This document shows, piece by piece, positions 34,450 to 43,271 of a stretch of DNA of 64,000 bases. The stretch's first letter is position 1. Every line of letters starts with the position of its first letter. The notes below the pieces were generated by a model. It did not search any database, was not told the DNA's origin, and saw only the letters and a list, made by a program, of their open reading frames with translations. The stretch lies in assembly GCA_944321085.1 (NCBI GenBank), contig CALUJY010000002.1, positions 124,001 to 188,000 of the forward strand. The letters run 5' to 3'. This DNA is from an uncultured Barnesiella sp. (GTDB lineage: Bacteria; Bacteroidota; Bacteroidia; Bacteroidales; Barnesiellaceae_A). The position numbers and the translations under genes are program-made.

Positions 34450-34659
34450 GCTGGTCGGTTTTTGATACTCTCAAAAAGGAGTTACAAAGTTATGAATAAA
34501 AGTGTGGTTATGCAAAGTGTTACGCCGTTTATGCGTTAAATTGTGGTTCATGACGGTAGCCGATATGTTATTACCGAAGAAATGATTACTTTTGTTACCC
34601 TTTACCGATTGTGTAGAATAATAAAGCATGGTAACATGCGTTACATTAAAAAGTACGAT

Positions 34660-36012
34660 ATGGATAGAATGAAGTTCCCCATAAAAAAAGTCATGCCGTT
34701 GATATTTCTTTGTTCTCTCTTTCCCGGAGTTGCACAACGCTTCTCGGTCGAAGGCGGCGACGGCCTTGCATATACCTATCTCGAAGAGTATCCCTCTACA
34801 TCGGGATTGAATGCTGTTATTGTCGTATATGGCACGGCGGGGAAGAACCTGAGATTCGATGGCCCCAACACATCGGCCATCACATGGTATACTTTCGACG
34901 ATGTGGTCAACCCGATAACGACGGCAACGCAGACCGCACATTACTCGACCCTCCCGCTGACGCAAAGCGAATGCGGCTATGTGGCAGTACAAAACGGAAC
35001 GCCATATTATGTATGGATTATTGATTATATCAAGCATCCGTTGGTGCTTTCGTCGGTCTATGTGGCGGAGGATTCTCCGGCTTGTGATGTCGTTACTGTC
35101 CGTATGCAAGGCGAGGGCGACGAGATGGTTTATTATGCCTTTAATAGTATGCTGCCGCATAAAGTAAGCCGCGACATTACAATCACTTACAATACCTTGC
35201 AGTGGAATGAGACAGCATTGCAATACGATGAAACGCAGTGCGTAGAAACGCTCGACCAATTTTCTGCCACATATCCGGTCACGGCGCCATTGTGCAATAC
35301 CATATTCACGGTAGAGGGCGACCGTTTCCTTCAAGCATGGGGGATGCCTTTACAGAGTGTCACTTCGGCCGAATATGTGACATACGCCGTAGATGCACAG
35401 GCTACCGCGACACAGACTTACAGAGAAGCCGAGAATGAAATCGACCGTCAGCCTGAGTCGCTCGGCGGGTCGGCTCCTGCCGAAATAGAGTTTAATGCTT
35501 ACTATACCGATGCAGTGACGCATGTAGAGTGGCAGTTCTCTCAGAGTCAAGACTTTTCGAATATTACAAGACGATACAACGACGATGTGTTGCGCTATAC
35601 GTTTCGTGAAGAAGGTACTTTCTATGTACGGTTGGTAGCTGTAAGCAACAACGAGACATGCGTATATGAAGGCGAACCTTTTGTCATTACGATAGGGACA
35701 TCCAGCTTGGAGATGCCTAATGCTTTCTCTCCCGGTACGATAGATGGCAAAAACGACGAGTGGAAAGTGGCGTATAAGTCGATTGTGGAATTCAGATGCT
35801 GGATTTTCGACAAATGGGGCGTACAAATGTATTATAGCGAAAATCCCGGCGAAGGGTGGGATGGCAAGCATGGCGGCCGATTGGTGTCGCCCGGCGTTTA
35901 CTACTATGTTATAGAGGCTCGCGGTGCCGATGGCGTAGTGTATAAACGCAATGGCCATATAAACATATTGCGTTCCCGAAGCAACAAAAACAACAATAGT
36001 AACAACCAATAA
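34660..36012 (+). CDS. Secreted protein with type IX secretion CHU_C (type B) sorting domain
   Basis: About 450 aa. A signal peptide is present (KKVMPLIFLCSLFPGVAQ). The middle contains PKD/Ig-like strands (APAEIEFNAYYTDAVTHVEW, FREEGTFYVRLVAVSN). The last 90 residues are the gliding-motility CHU_C domain: LEMPNAFSPGTIDGKNDEWKV, FRCWIFDKWGVQMYYS, GEGWDGKHGGRLVSPGVYYY and a final KRNGHINILR. It targets cargo to the type IX machine (known). The start is uncertain: ATGs at 34636, 34660 and 34669 are possible, and a -7 box TACTTTTG at 34587-34594 excludes the GTG at 34543. First gene of an operon with a lytic transglycosylase and uvrA. Confidence 0.82.
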   Translation: MDRMKFPIKKVMPLIFLCSLFPGVAQRFSVEGGDGLAYTYLEEYPSTSGLNAVIVVYGTAGKNLRFDGPNTSAITWYTFDDVVNPITTATQTAHYSTLPLTQSECGYVAVQNGTPYYVWIIDYIKHPLVLSSVYVAEDSPACDVVTVRMQGEGDEMVYYAFNSMLPHKVSRDITITYNTLQWNETALQYDETQCVETLDQFSATYPVTAPLCNTIFTVEGDRFLQAWGMPLQSVTSAEYVTYAVDAQATATQTYREAENEIDRQPESLGGSAPAEIEFNAYYTDAVTHVEWQFSQSQDFSNITRRYNDDVLRYTFREEGTFYVRLVAVSNNETCVYEGEPFVITIGTSSLEMPNAFSPGTIDGKNDEWKVAYKSIVEFRCWIFDKWGVQMYYSENPGEGWDGKHGGRLVSPGVYYYVIEARGADGVVYKRNGHINILRSRSNKNNNSNNQ

Positions 36013-36023
36013 TATTGTATATC

Positions 36024-37001
36024 ATGAGCCGTCATAGATTTATAAAGAATTTATTATCATCATGCGTGGCAGTTGGCATATTGGCGGTTGCCGCTTCATT
36101 TCTATCGGCGCATACGAGTGGCGAGAAAGAGCCGGCACTGGTTTCGTCGAGATTTTCTATCCCCGATGTCCCGTCGGAGGTGAGTTTCGCCGGTGAAAGG
36201 GTGGTGCTGGACAGATACGATTTGTATGAACGTTACGAGCGTGAGCTCACGGCCACATGCTATATGCACAGTACGACATTGTTGACTTTGAAAAGAGCCA
36301 ACCGATATATGCCTATAATAGAGCCTATCTTGAAGAAGAATGGCATCCCTGCCGATTTTATATATTTGGCAGCTATCGAAAGCCATTTCAATCCGCGGGC
36401 TTATTCGGCGGCCGGAGCTGCCGGAATATGGCAATTCATGCCTAAAACGGCGCGTCAATACGGACTTGAAGTGAACGATTACATCGATGAACGTTACAAT
36501 GTAGAGAAAGCTACCATTGCCGCATGCAAGTATTTGAAGAATGCCTATGCCAAATATGGTAGTTGGCTCAATGCGGCAGCGTCGTATAACGCCGGCATGG
36601 GACGGATAACGACTGAAATAGATAAGCAGGGCGAGGATTGCACATTGGATTTGTTCTTGAACGAAGAGACTTCGCGATACGTCTTCCGCATTTTGGCAAT
36701 CAAACAGGTCTTGGCGGCTCCTGCCGATTACGGTTTTGTGCTGAGGGCAAACCAATTATATCAACCCATCAAGACTCGTGCCATAGAGGTGGATACTACA
36801 ATAGAAAATCTTGCCGAATGGGCTCAACAACAAGGGACGACATATTTCCAATTAAAAGAATTCAATCCATGGTTGCGGGCACGTAGCATGCCCGATAAGA
36901 GCCGTAAAAAATATGTATTACAAATACCCGTCGAACAAGATATGTACTATACGCCCGACCGTAAATACAAGTCGTATCGCAAAGAATGGGTAGTGAAATA
37001 G
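36024..37001 (+). CDS. Lytic transglycosylase, MltD-like
   Basis: 325 aa. A signal anchor or signal peptide (LLSSCVAVGILAVAASFL) precedes the SLT catalytic domain: LAAIESHFNPRAYSAAGAAG (catalytic Glu in AIES), IWQFMPKTARQYGL, AACKYLKNAYAKYGSWLNAA and ASYNAGMG. It cleaves the MurNAc-GlcNAc bond with 1,6-anhydro formation. The C-terminal part (RAIEVDTTIENLAEWAQQQG ... KKYVLQIPVE) resembles a single LysM unit. The ATG at 36024 is preferred over a TTG at 36015. It starts 11 bp after the CHU_C gene and ends 16 bp before uvrA. Confidence 0.9.
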   Translation: MSRHRFIKNLLSSCVAVGILAVAASFLSAHTSGEKEPALVSSRFSIPDVPSEVSFAGERVVLDRYDLYERYERELTATCYMHSTTLLTLKRANRYMPIIEPILKKNGIPADFIYLAAIESHFNPRAYSAAGAAGIWQFMPKTARQYGLEVNDYIDERYNVEKATIAACKYLKNAYAKYGSWLNAAASYNAGMGRITTEIDKQGEDCTLDLFLNEETSRYVFRILAIKQVLAAPADYGFVLRANQLYQPIKTRAIEVDTTIENLAEWAQQQGTTYFQLKEFNPWLRARSMPDKSRKKYVLQIPVEQDMYYTPDRKYKSYRKEWVVK

Positions 37002-37017
37002 CAGAGAAAGGTGTTAT

Positions 37018-39846
37018 ATGATGAACGGGGATGAAAAGATAGAAGTATATGGCGCAAGGGTACACAATCTGAAAAATATCGATGCCGTGATACCGCGTCA
37101 TTCGCTCACGGTCATAACAGGACTGAGCGGCAGCGGTAAGTCGTCGCTAGCATTCGATACTATTTTTGCCGAAGGACAACGTCGATATATAGAAACCTTC
37201 TCGGCTTATGCCCGCAATATGCTGGGTAATATGGAGCGCCCCGATGTAGATAAAATCACGGGATTGAGCCCTGTAATTTCGATAGAACAGAAAACCACCA
37301 ATAGAAATCCTCGTTCGACCGTCGGGACAGTGACGGAGATATTCGATTTTCTAAGGCTTCTGTATGCCCGTATCGGCGAGGCTTATTCGTATCTGTCGGG
37401 AGAAAAGATGGTAAAATATACCGAAGAGCAGATTCTCTCTCTCATTATGGAACGGTACGACAATAAGAAGGTATATATATTGTCGCCATTGGTGAAGAAC
37501 CGGAAAGGACATTATAAAGAACTCTTCGAGCAGATGCGTCGCAAGGGCTTCCTTACGGTGAGAGTCGATGGCGAGATGCGCGAGATAGTGCCGGGCATGA
37601 AACTCGACCGATATAAAAATCACAGCGTAGAGTTAATTGTCGATAAACTGGTCATAGCGAAAAAAAATCGCCAGAGGGTGAAAGAGAGCATCGCCACAGC
37701 CATGAAACAGGGCGAAGGGCTTATCATGATGTATGATGTTGATAGCGACGAGGTGCGTCATTATAGCCGTTCTCTGATGGATACGGTTACGGGGCTGTCA
37801 TATAGCGAGCCAGCTCCTCACAACTTCTCTTTCAATTCACCGTTGGGAGCTTGTCCGCAATGTAAAGGGTTAGGCTACATCAATGTCATAGACAGAGACA
37901 AGATAATGCCCGATATGGACTGCTCTATCTATAATGGCGGTATCACAGCGTTGGGAAAATATAAAAAGTCTCTTATATTCGGACAGATAGAGGCTATCTG
38001 CGAACGTCATGGCGCGACGCTGAAAACGCCTTTGAAAGATTTGCCCGAAGAGGCTCTCGACGAGATATTGAATGGATGTGACGACCGCTTGGTGCTGAAA
38101 GACGACCCGGAGGGGTATTCCGACTACTTCATGACATTCGATGGTCTTATCAAATATATCGAGATGCAACAGCAGGGCGAGGCATCGGCGTCGGCGCAGA
38201 AATGGGCGGGACGTTTCGTATCGGTGATTACGTGCCCGACTTGCCATGGCAAGAGACTCAATAAAGAGGCTTTGCATTACCGTATCGACGGAAAGAATAT
38301 TGCCGACTTGGCTTCTATGGATATTGCCGACTTGGCGATATGGGCAGATACGATAGAAGATAAGTTGAATGACATGCAACGCAAAATAGCGACCGAAATA
38401 TTGAAAGAGATACGCAGCCGATTGAATTTCTTGACGACGGTAGGGCTCGATTATTTGAATCTGAATAGAGCTTCGGCCACTCTGTCGGGCGGCGAAAGCC
38501 AACGAATAAGATTGGCCACGCAAATCGGGTCGCAGTTGGTCAATGTGCTGTATATACTCGACGAACCGAGTATAGGTCTGCACCAACGCGACAATATCCG
38601 CCTTATCAATTCGCTGAAAGAGTTGCGCGATATAGGCAATACCATCATCGTGGTAGAACACGACAAGGATATGATGCTTGCGTCGGATTATATCATCGAT
38701 ATGGGGCCACAGGCCGGTCGCAATGGCGGATATGTGGTATTTGCCGGAACTCCTGCCGAACTGTTGCAAAGTCATACATTGACGGCCTCTTATCTTAACC
38801 CCGACAGTGGTGTCAAGATAGAGCTTCCGAAGCAACGGCGGAAAGGAAACGGCCAATTTCTGACCTTGACGGGCGCTACCGGGAACAATCTGAAAGATGT
38901 AACCGTAAAATTCCCGCTGGGTTGTATTATATGCGTCACAGGCGTGTCGGGAAGCGGAAAATCGACTCTTGTCAATGCCACGTTACAACCCATATTAAGC
39001 CAACGTTTTTACCGCTCGTTGCAAGAACCGTTACCCTATAAGAGTATCGAAGGACTGGAATATATCGACAAAGTAGTCACCGTCGACCAATCGCCCTTGG
39101 GGCGGTCGCCTCGCTCCAATCCGGCTACCTATACAGGCGTATTTTCCGATATTCGCAATCTATTCGTTGAGTCGCCCGAGGCGAAAATTAGAGGGTATAA
39201 GGCAGGCCGCTTCTCGTTCAATGTAGCCGGCGGACGATGTGAGGCTTGCTCGGGAAACGGCTATAAGACGATAGCGATGAATTTTCTCCCCGATGTGTAT
39301 GTTCCTTGTGAGGTGTGTCACGGTAAACGCTACAACCGGGAGACACTCGAAGTGCGTTTTAAGGGAAAATCTATTGCCGATGTGTTGGATATGACAATCA
39401 ATCAGGCTGTGGAATTTTTCGAGAATATCCCTACTGTATTAAACAAGATAAAGGTTTTGCAAGAAGTCGGGTTGGGGTATATCAAGTTGGGGCAGCCATC
39501 TACCACATTATCGGGAGGGGAGAGCCAGCGTGTAAAATTAGCTACGGAACTCTCTAAGAAAGATACCGGAGAAACGGTGTATATATTGGACGAACCTACT
39601 ACGGGATTGCACTTCGAGGATATAAGAGTTTTGCTCGGCGTGCTGAATAAACTTGCCGACAAGGGCAATACTGTAATAGTGATAGAACACAACATGGATG
39701 TCATAAAGTGTGCCGATTATATTATCGATATGGGGCCCGATGGCGGACGGAATGGCGGAGAGGTACTCGCTTGCGGTACTCCCGAGGAGATTTGCCGTAC
39801 GTCGAACACATACACTACCGAATATCTGAAAAAGGAACTGCAATAG
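37018..39846 (+). CDS. uvrA: UvrABC excinuclease subunit A
   Basis: 942-aa ABC ATPase that finds DNA lesions with UvrB. Walker A of both halves (GLSGSGKSSLAFDTI and GVSGSGKSTLVNATL), signature motifs (LSGGESQRIRLATQIGS and LSGGESQRVKLATELSK), and D-loops (LDEPSIGLHQ and LDEPTTGLHFED) are all present. Zinc sites are visible at CPQCKGLGYI, CPTCHGKRLNKEAL and, in the insertion, CEACSGNGY ... CEVCHGKRYN. The first CPxCG pair usual after the first ATPase motif is not found: that region reads ARIGEAYSYLSGEKM. This form, rather than the E. coli type, is one known in Bacteroidetes, often next to a second uvrA elsewhere. Last gene of the operon, with a terminator downstream. Confidence 0.96.
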   Translation: MMNGDEKIEVYGARVHNLKNIDAVIPRHSLTVITGLSGSGKSSLAFDTIFAEGQRRYIETFSAYARNMLGNMERPDVDKITGLSPVISIEQKTTNRNPRSTVGTVTEIFDFLRLLYARIGEAYSYLSGEKMVKYTEEQILSLIMERYDNKKVYILSPLVKNRKGHYKELFEQMRRKGFLTVRVDGEMREIVPGMKLDRYKNHSVELIVDKLVIAKKNRQRVKESIATAMKQGEGLIMMYDVDSDEVRHYSRSLMDTVTGLSYSEPAPHNFSFNSPLGACPQCKGLGYINVIDRDKIMPDMDCSIYNGGITALGKYKKSLIFGQIEAICERHGATLKTPLKDLPEEALDEILNGCDDRLVLKDDPEGYSDYFMTFDGLIKYIEMQQQGEASASAQKWAGRFVSVITCPTCHGKRLNKEALHYRIDGKNIADLASMDIADLAIWADTIEDKLNDMQRKIATEILKEIRSRLNFLTTVGLDYLNLNRASATLSGGESQRIRLATQIGSQLVNVLYILDEPSIGLHQRDNIRLINSLKELRDIGNTIIVVEHDKDMMLASDYIIDMGPQAGRNGGYVVFAGTPAELLQSHTLTASYLNPDSGVKIELPKQRRKGNGQFLTLTGATGNNLKDVTVKFPLGCIICVTGVSGSGKSTLVNATLQPILSQRFYRSLQEPLPYKSIEGLEYIDKVVTVDQSPLGRSPRSNPATYTGVFSDIRNLFVESPEAKIRGYKAGRFSFNVAGGRCEACSGNGYKTIAMNFLPDVYVPCEVCHGKRYNRETLEVRFKGKSIADVLDMTINQAVEFFENIPTVLNKIKVLQEVGLGYIKLGQPSTTLSGGESQRVKLATELSKKDTGETVYILDEPTTGLHFEDIRVLLGVLNKLADKGNTVIVIEHNMDVIKCADYIIDMGPDGGRNGGEVLACGTPEEICRTSNTYTTEYLKKELQ

Positions 39847-39913
39847 AAGGGTGTGCAGCCATGAAATGATATAGTGCTTGTTGCTAAAAGCATGCGATAA
39901 TACAAGTCGTGGG

Positions 39914-39950
39914 AGAGGGCGAGTATATTTTCTCGCTCTTTTCTTTTTTT
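39914..39950 (+). terminator. Terminator after uvrA
   Basis: AGAGGGCGAG (39914-39923) pairs with CTCGCTCTTT (39932-39941) with two G-U pairs and an 8-nt loop, followed by TCTTTTTTT. Confidence 0.85.
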
Positions 39951-40537
39951 ATGCTTCCCCTTTATTTATATTTTGCTTTGGTATTTCGTGCATCCGATTT
40001 CTGTTGCGATAATAGGTTGGCATAGCGTTATGAAATCTGTACGCAGTATGATAGTAAGAATAGGCGGTCGAGATTTCGATATATGACGTCCGCCTTTCAG
40101 CACACAAAAATATCCTAATCTCGTCATTTATGCGATTTGCCATTTTGCAAATAAGCTGATAGGGGAGTGCTAATATTATATAATTTTTCGTTCGTCGTCA
40201 GTGCTAAAAAGCGAACTATGGAACGCGTTTTGGAATTGGTACAACTAATTTCAAAATGCGAATAATCGAGTTCTGTATTACATAATCCACTCAGAACAAA
40301 AGGTTATAAAATTATGATTTTTGCTATTAACATGCTATTATATAACCGATTATGGATAAAATATAAAGTTTATTTTAGTCATATTTTGAGTCTCCTCCGA
40401 ATATGGCCTATATATAGATATTTTATCTATCGTAATTAGTTGATACTTATGGTTATTATCATATTTTTGTTGAATTATATTTTAGTCTCTGCTACATTGG
40501 CTTCTATTCTTTGTACAATAGACCGAGTAAAGAAATA
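39951..40537. other. Gene-poor, AT-rich spacer
   Basis: I find no convincing gene. A 64-codon frame on the minus strand (40143-39949) is rich in Arg and Tyr and matches nothing I recognise; a short plus frame at 40440-40643 begins with TTG and overlaps the promoter of the next gene. The sequence is more AT-rich than neighbouring coding DNA. The downstream end contains operator-like repeats of the XRE gene. Confidence 0.6.
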
Positions 40538-40613
40538 CGAATTGTGGGTTTGTAATTACGAATTTGCGAATTCGAATCCCATTATTTATATTTGTGAACT
40601 GAAAATTCGTAAT
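40538..40613 (+). promoter_or_regulatory. Promoter and CGAATT repeat cluster of the XRE gene, bracketed by an 11-bp inverted repeat
   Basis: A full promoter TTTG (40563-40566), 20 bp, TATATTTG (40587-40594). A perfect inverted repeat ATTACGAATTT (40555-40565) and AAATTCGTAAT (40603-40613) flanks it with a 37-bp spacer. CGAATT occurs at 40538, 40559 and 40567 in forward sense and at 40569 and 40604 in reverse; 40567-40574 is the palindrome CGAATTCG. Copies 1 and 2 are 21 bp apart, two helical turns. The layout fits an autoregulated operator for a dimeric HTH protein, perhaps with looping (inference). Confidence 0.7.
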
Positions 40614-40639
40614 ATCGTATCTATAATAGGGAAATTTAT

Positions 40640-41167
40640 ATGATATCAAGACTCAAAAAATACATGGAATATAAGCGGCTTATACCGTCGCAATTTGCTG
40701 ATAATGCAGGTATTCCGCGCTCTACCTTTTCGCAGCTTACAAAAAGCAGCGATAAAAGTGACGAAAAAACTATCAGTAGCGATATTGTATCGAAAATACA
40801 TCAAGCATATCCCGATTTGTCGATTGTATGGTTATTATGGGGCGAAGGCGAAATGTTGACAACGTCGACGCGTGAAGAGAAGCAAGAACAGCCGAACCAT
40901 CAACCTGAGCTGGATTTCTTTAATATGGATGTTGAACCTGAAATAATATTGCCTTCTATAAGTGTGGAGCCGAAAGCTAATACAAATACCGTTATTCCTT
41001 CCGCTGTGGATAATACCGCCCCCGTCGGTGTGCAGAATGACAACTCGCAAATAGAGGTGCCGCAAGGAAAGACCTCTCCTCGCATAACCAAAATTATCGT
41101 ATTCTACGATGACAATACCTTCGAAAGTTTTGTCAACGATAAAATGGGGACAAAGTCTCAAAAGTAA
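40640..41167 (+). CDS. XRE-family helix-turn-helix regulator with long C-terminal tail
   Basis: 175 aa. The N-terminal 60-65 residues are a CI/Cro-type HTH: RLKKYMEYKRLIPSQFADNAG, IPRSTFSQLTKSSD, then ISSDIVSKIHQAYPDLSIVW and LLWGEGEML, a motif common in Bacteroidetes regulators. Residues about 75-150 are a Pro/Glu/Asn-rich low-complexity linker, and the last 25 residues (SPRITKIIVFYDDNTFESFV) form a small beta/alpha tail that may bind a partner. Alone on its transcript under a well-defined promoter with operator-like repeats. Whether it acts as a phage-type repressor is unknown, since no prophage genes lie near. Confidence 0.78.
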   Translation: MISRLKKYMEYKRLIPSQFADNAGIPRSTFSQLTKSSDKSDEKTISSDIVSKIHQAYPDLSIVWLLWGEGEMLTTSTREEKQEQPNHQPELDFFNMDVEPEIILPSISVEPKANTNTVIPSAVDNTAPVGVQNDNSQIEVPQGKTSPRITKIIVFYDDNTFESFVNDKMGTKSQK

Positions 41168-41518
41168 AGGGTTATTTTCCCATTTCTTTATTACCCGACT
41201 TGCCTGTTACCATTAAGTACAAAAATATAAACGACGGACGGGTTAAATGTGTACTAATTATTCCCCAACGATGCGCTGGATATGCTCTTCTGCCATATAT
41301 AGACGGAATATCTTCCTGTCGACGAATGAAAATATATGGGGAAATCCTATTATTATGGGAATCGTATTAGATGGATAATCGATTGGAAGGGTATATAGTA
41401 CCCCTCTTCATGGAGATGCCACAAAGAGTTTTAGAGTGTCCGCAAGCATATTTTCAAAAGGTTTGTTTATCTTTGTGACTGATTTGAGGGCTTCAATGCA
41501 CTTGTGTAATACGAAGAA
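41168..41518 (+). other. Intergenic region with -7 box for pyrK
   Basis: No gene is supported. A -7 box TATCTTTG at 41468-41475 lies 43 nt before the pyrK ATG; its -33 element is weak. A small GGGTA-TATAG-TACCC palindrome lies near 41390-41404. There is no evident PyrR-like leader. Confidence 0.5.
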
Positions 41519-42298
41519 ATGAAAAAATATATTCTCGATTTTACTCTTACAGAAAATAAGGCGTTGCACGATGCTTACGTTTTATTGAAATTGACGCCTG
41601 CCGATGGGGCTCCTCTGCCACCTATGCTGCCCGGGCAGTTTGTCAATATACTTGTACCCGATTCTCCCAAAACCTATCTGCGTCGTCCTATATCGATACA
41701 TAATGTCGATATGGAGCGAAACGAGCTTTGGTTGCTTGTTCGCAAAGCCGGTGAAGGTACAAAGCATCTTGCTGCCATGCCGACCAGCTCCATCATCAAC
41801 ATGGTTGTGCCGCTGGGCAATACATTTTCATATCCCGCACAAAAGCATGTGGCTCCGCTTCTTGTAGGTGGCGGCGTAGGTGTTGCTCCTTTGCTCTATT
41901 GGGGGAAAGAGCTTTTGCGGCAAGGCTATGCTCCACAATTCCTTTTGGGAGCACGCAGTAAAAAAGATTTGCTTCAACTCGAAGAGTTTGCAGCAATCGG
42001 TAAAGTACATATAGCTACCGATGACGGTTCTTTCGGAGAAAAAGGTGTCGTGACGCAGCATTCTGTATGGAACGACGACTTTTCGTTTATATATGCCTGC
42101 GGGCCTAAGCCCATGATGGTGGCCGTGGCATCAAAAGCCAAAAGCAAACAAACGCCATGCGAAGTGTCGCTCGAAAACACGATGGCGTGCGGTGTAGGTG
42201 CATGTTTGTGTTGTGTCGAAAAGACCACACAAGGACATGTATGTGTGTGCAAAGAGGGTCCTATATTTAATACAGAACAACTGACATGGCAAATCTGA
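41519..42298 (+). CDS. pyrK: Dihydroorotate dehydrogenase electron-transfer subunit
   Basis: 259-aa FAD and [2Fe-2S] protein that passes electrons from PyrD to NAD+ in class 1B dihydroorotate dehydrogenase, in pyrimidine synthesis. The FAD-binding region ([24 protein letters not shown]), the NAD-binding region ([30 protein letters not shown]) and the C-terminal cluster motif (CGVGACLCC ... GHVCVC) are clear. It overlaps pyrD by 13 nt, so the two chains are made in step. Confidence 0.96.
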   Translation: MKKYILDFTLTENKALHDAYVLLKLTPADGAPLPPMLPGQFVNILVPDSPKTYLRRPISIHNVDMERNELWLLVRKAGEGTKHLAAMPTSSIINMVVPLGNTFSYPAQKHVAPLLVGGGVGVAPLLYWGKELLRQGYAPQFLLGARSKKDLLQLEEFAAIGKVHIATDDGSFGEKGVVTQHSVWNDDFSFIYACGPKPMMVAVASKAKSKQTPCEVSLENTMACGVGACLCCVEKTTQGHVCVCKEGPIFNTEQLTWQI

Positions 42299-43200
42299 GA
42301 GTAGAAATAGGCGGATTGCAGTTGAAAAATCCTGTGATGACGGCCTCCGGAACGTTTGGATACGGCATCGAGTTTGCCGATTTCATCGATTTGTCGCGTT
42401 TGGGCGGTATCATAGTAAAAGGTACGACGCTTGAAGCTCGCGAAGGTAATCCTTATCCGCGTATGGCTGAGACACCGTCGGGTATGCTCAATGCCGTTGG
42501 ACTGCAAAATAAGGGCGTCAGGTATTTTGCCGAGCATATATATCCCAAGATTAAGGATATAGATACTCATATCATTGTCAACGTATCGGGCGCTTGCATC
42601 GACGACTATGTAGCCACAGCCGAAATAATTGCGTCATTACCTGCTATACCTGCCATAGAACTGAATATTTCTTGTCCTAATGTGAAACAGGGCGGTATGG
42701 CTTTCGGTACGTCGTGTTCGGGAGCTGCGTCGGTGGTAAAAGCGGTACGCAAGGTATATCCGAAAACCTTGATTGTAAAGCTCTCGCCCAATGTGACGAA
42801 TATTGCCGAGATAGCATCTGCCGTAGAAGCCGAAGGCGCCGACTCGGTGTCGCTTATCAATACGCTTATGGGTATGGCAATAGATGCTGAGCGTCGACGT
42901 GCACTTCTATCGACTGTTACGGGCGGGTTGTCGGGCGCCTGTGTCAAGCCCGTCGCTTTGCGCATGGTTTGGCAAGTAGCTCATGCCGTGAAAATTCCTA
43001 TAATAGGTTTAGGGGGTATATCTTCGGCCGAAGACGCAATAGAATTTCTCTTGGCAGGAGCCTCCGCCGTTCAGATAGGAACAGCCAATTTTATCGACCC
43101 GGCCATAACCGTAAAGGTAATAGATGGTATCGACGACTATCTTACCCGTCACGGTTTTGCATCGGTTACAGATATAGTAGGTGCTTTGGAGACGAACTAA
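42286..43200 (+). CDS. pyrD: Dihydroorotate dehydrogenase, class 1B catalytic subunit
   Basis: 304-aa FMN barrel that oxidises dihydroorotate to orotate. Features are [36 protein letters not shown], the FMN/substrate loop [17 protein letters not shown] with its Cys, LIVKLSPNV with the Lys, [11 protein letters not shown], and [20 protein letters not shown] with VQIGTANF at the phosphate site. Pairing with pyrK confirms the 1B (NAD-linked) class. A strong terminator follows. Confidence 0.97.
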   Translation: MANLRVEIGGLQLKNPVMTASGTFGYGIEFADFIDLSRLGGIIVKGTTLEAREGNPYPRMAETPSGMLNAVGLQNKGVRYFAEHIYPKIKDIDTHIIVNVSGACIDDYVATAEIIASLPAIPAIELNISCPNVKQGGMAFGTSCSGAASVVKAVRKVYPKTLIVKLSPNVTNIAEIASAVEAEGADSVSLINTLMGMAIDAERRRALLSTVTGGLSGACVKPVALRMVWQVAHAVKIPIIGLGGISSAEDAIEFLLAGASAVQIGTANFIDPAITVKVIDGIDDYLTRHGFASVTDIVGALETN

Positions 43201-43225
43201 GTACAACCGATAAAGACGTATATTC

Positions 43226-43271
43226 GATAGCGATTTATGGCCTAAACCGGGATAAATCGCTATCTTTTTTT
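43226..43271 (+). terminator. Terminator after pyrD
   Basis: GATAGCGATTTAT (43226-43238) and ATAAATCGCTATC (43252-43264) form a perfect 13-bp stem, followed by TTTTTTT (43265-43271). The stem overlaps the end of the convergent methyltransferase gene. Confidence 0.92.

Noticed and set aside
37870..38856. Long minus-strand frame (328 codons) inside uvrA
   Set aside because: A codon-bias shadow; its translation matches no family and uvrA is certain.
39949..40143. 64-codon minus-strand frame in the AT-rich spacer
   Set aside because: High Arg/Tyr/Asn content and no family, signal peptide or promoter I can support.
40566..40585. Sequence like a tRNA T-arm (attcgaatccc)
   Set aside because: No acceptor or anticodon stem fits; the resemblance comes from the CGAATT repeats.
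40440..40643. 67-codon plus frame beginning with TTG
   Set aside because: It runs through the XRE promoter and operator repeats and ends at the XRE start; AT-driven hydrophobic residues only.
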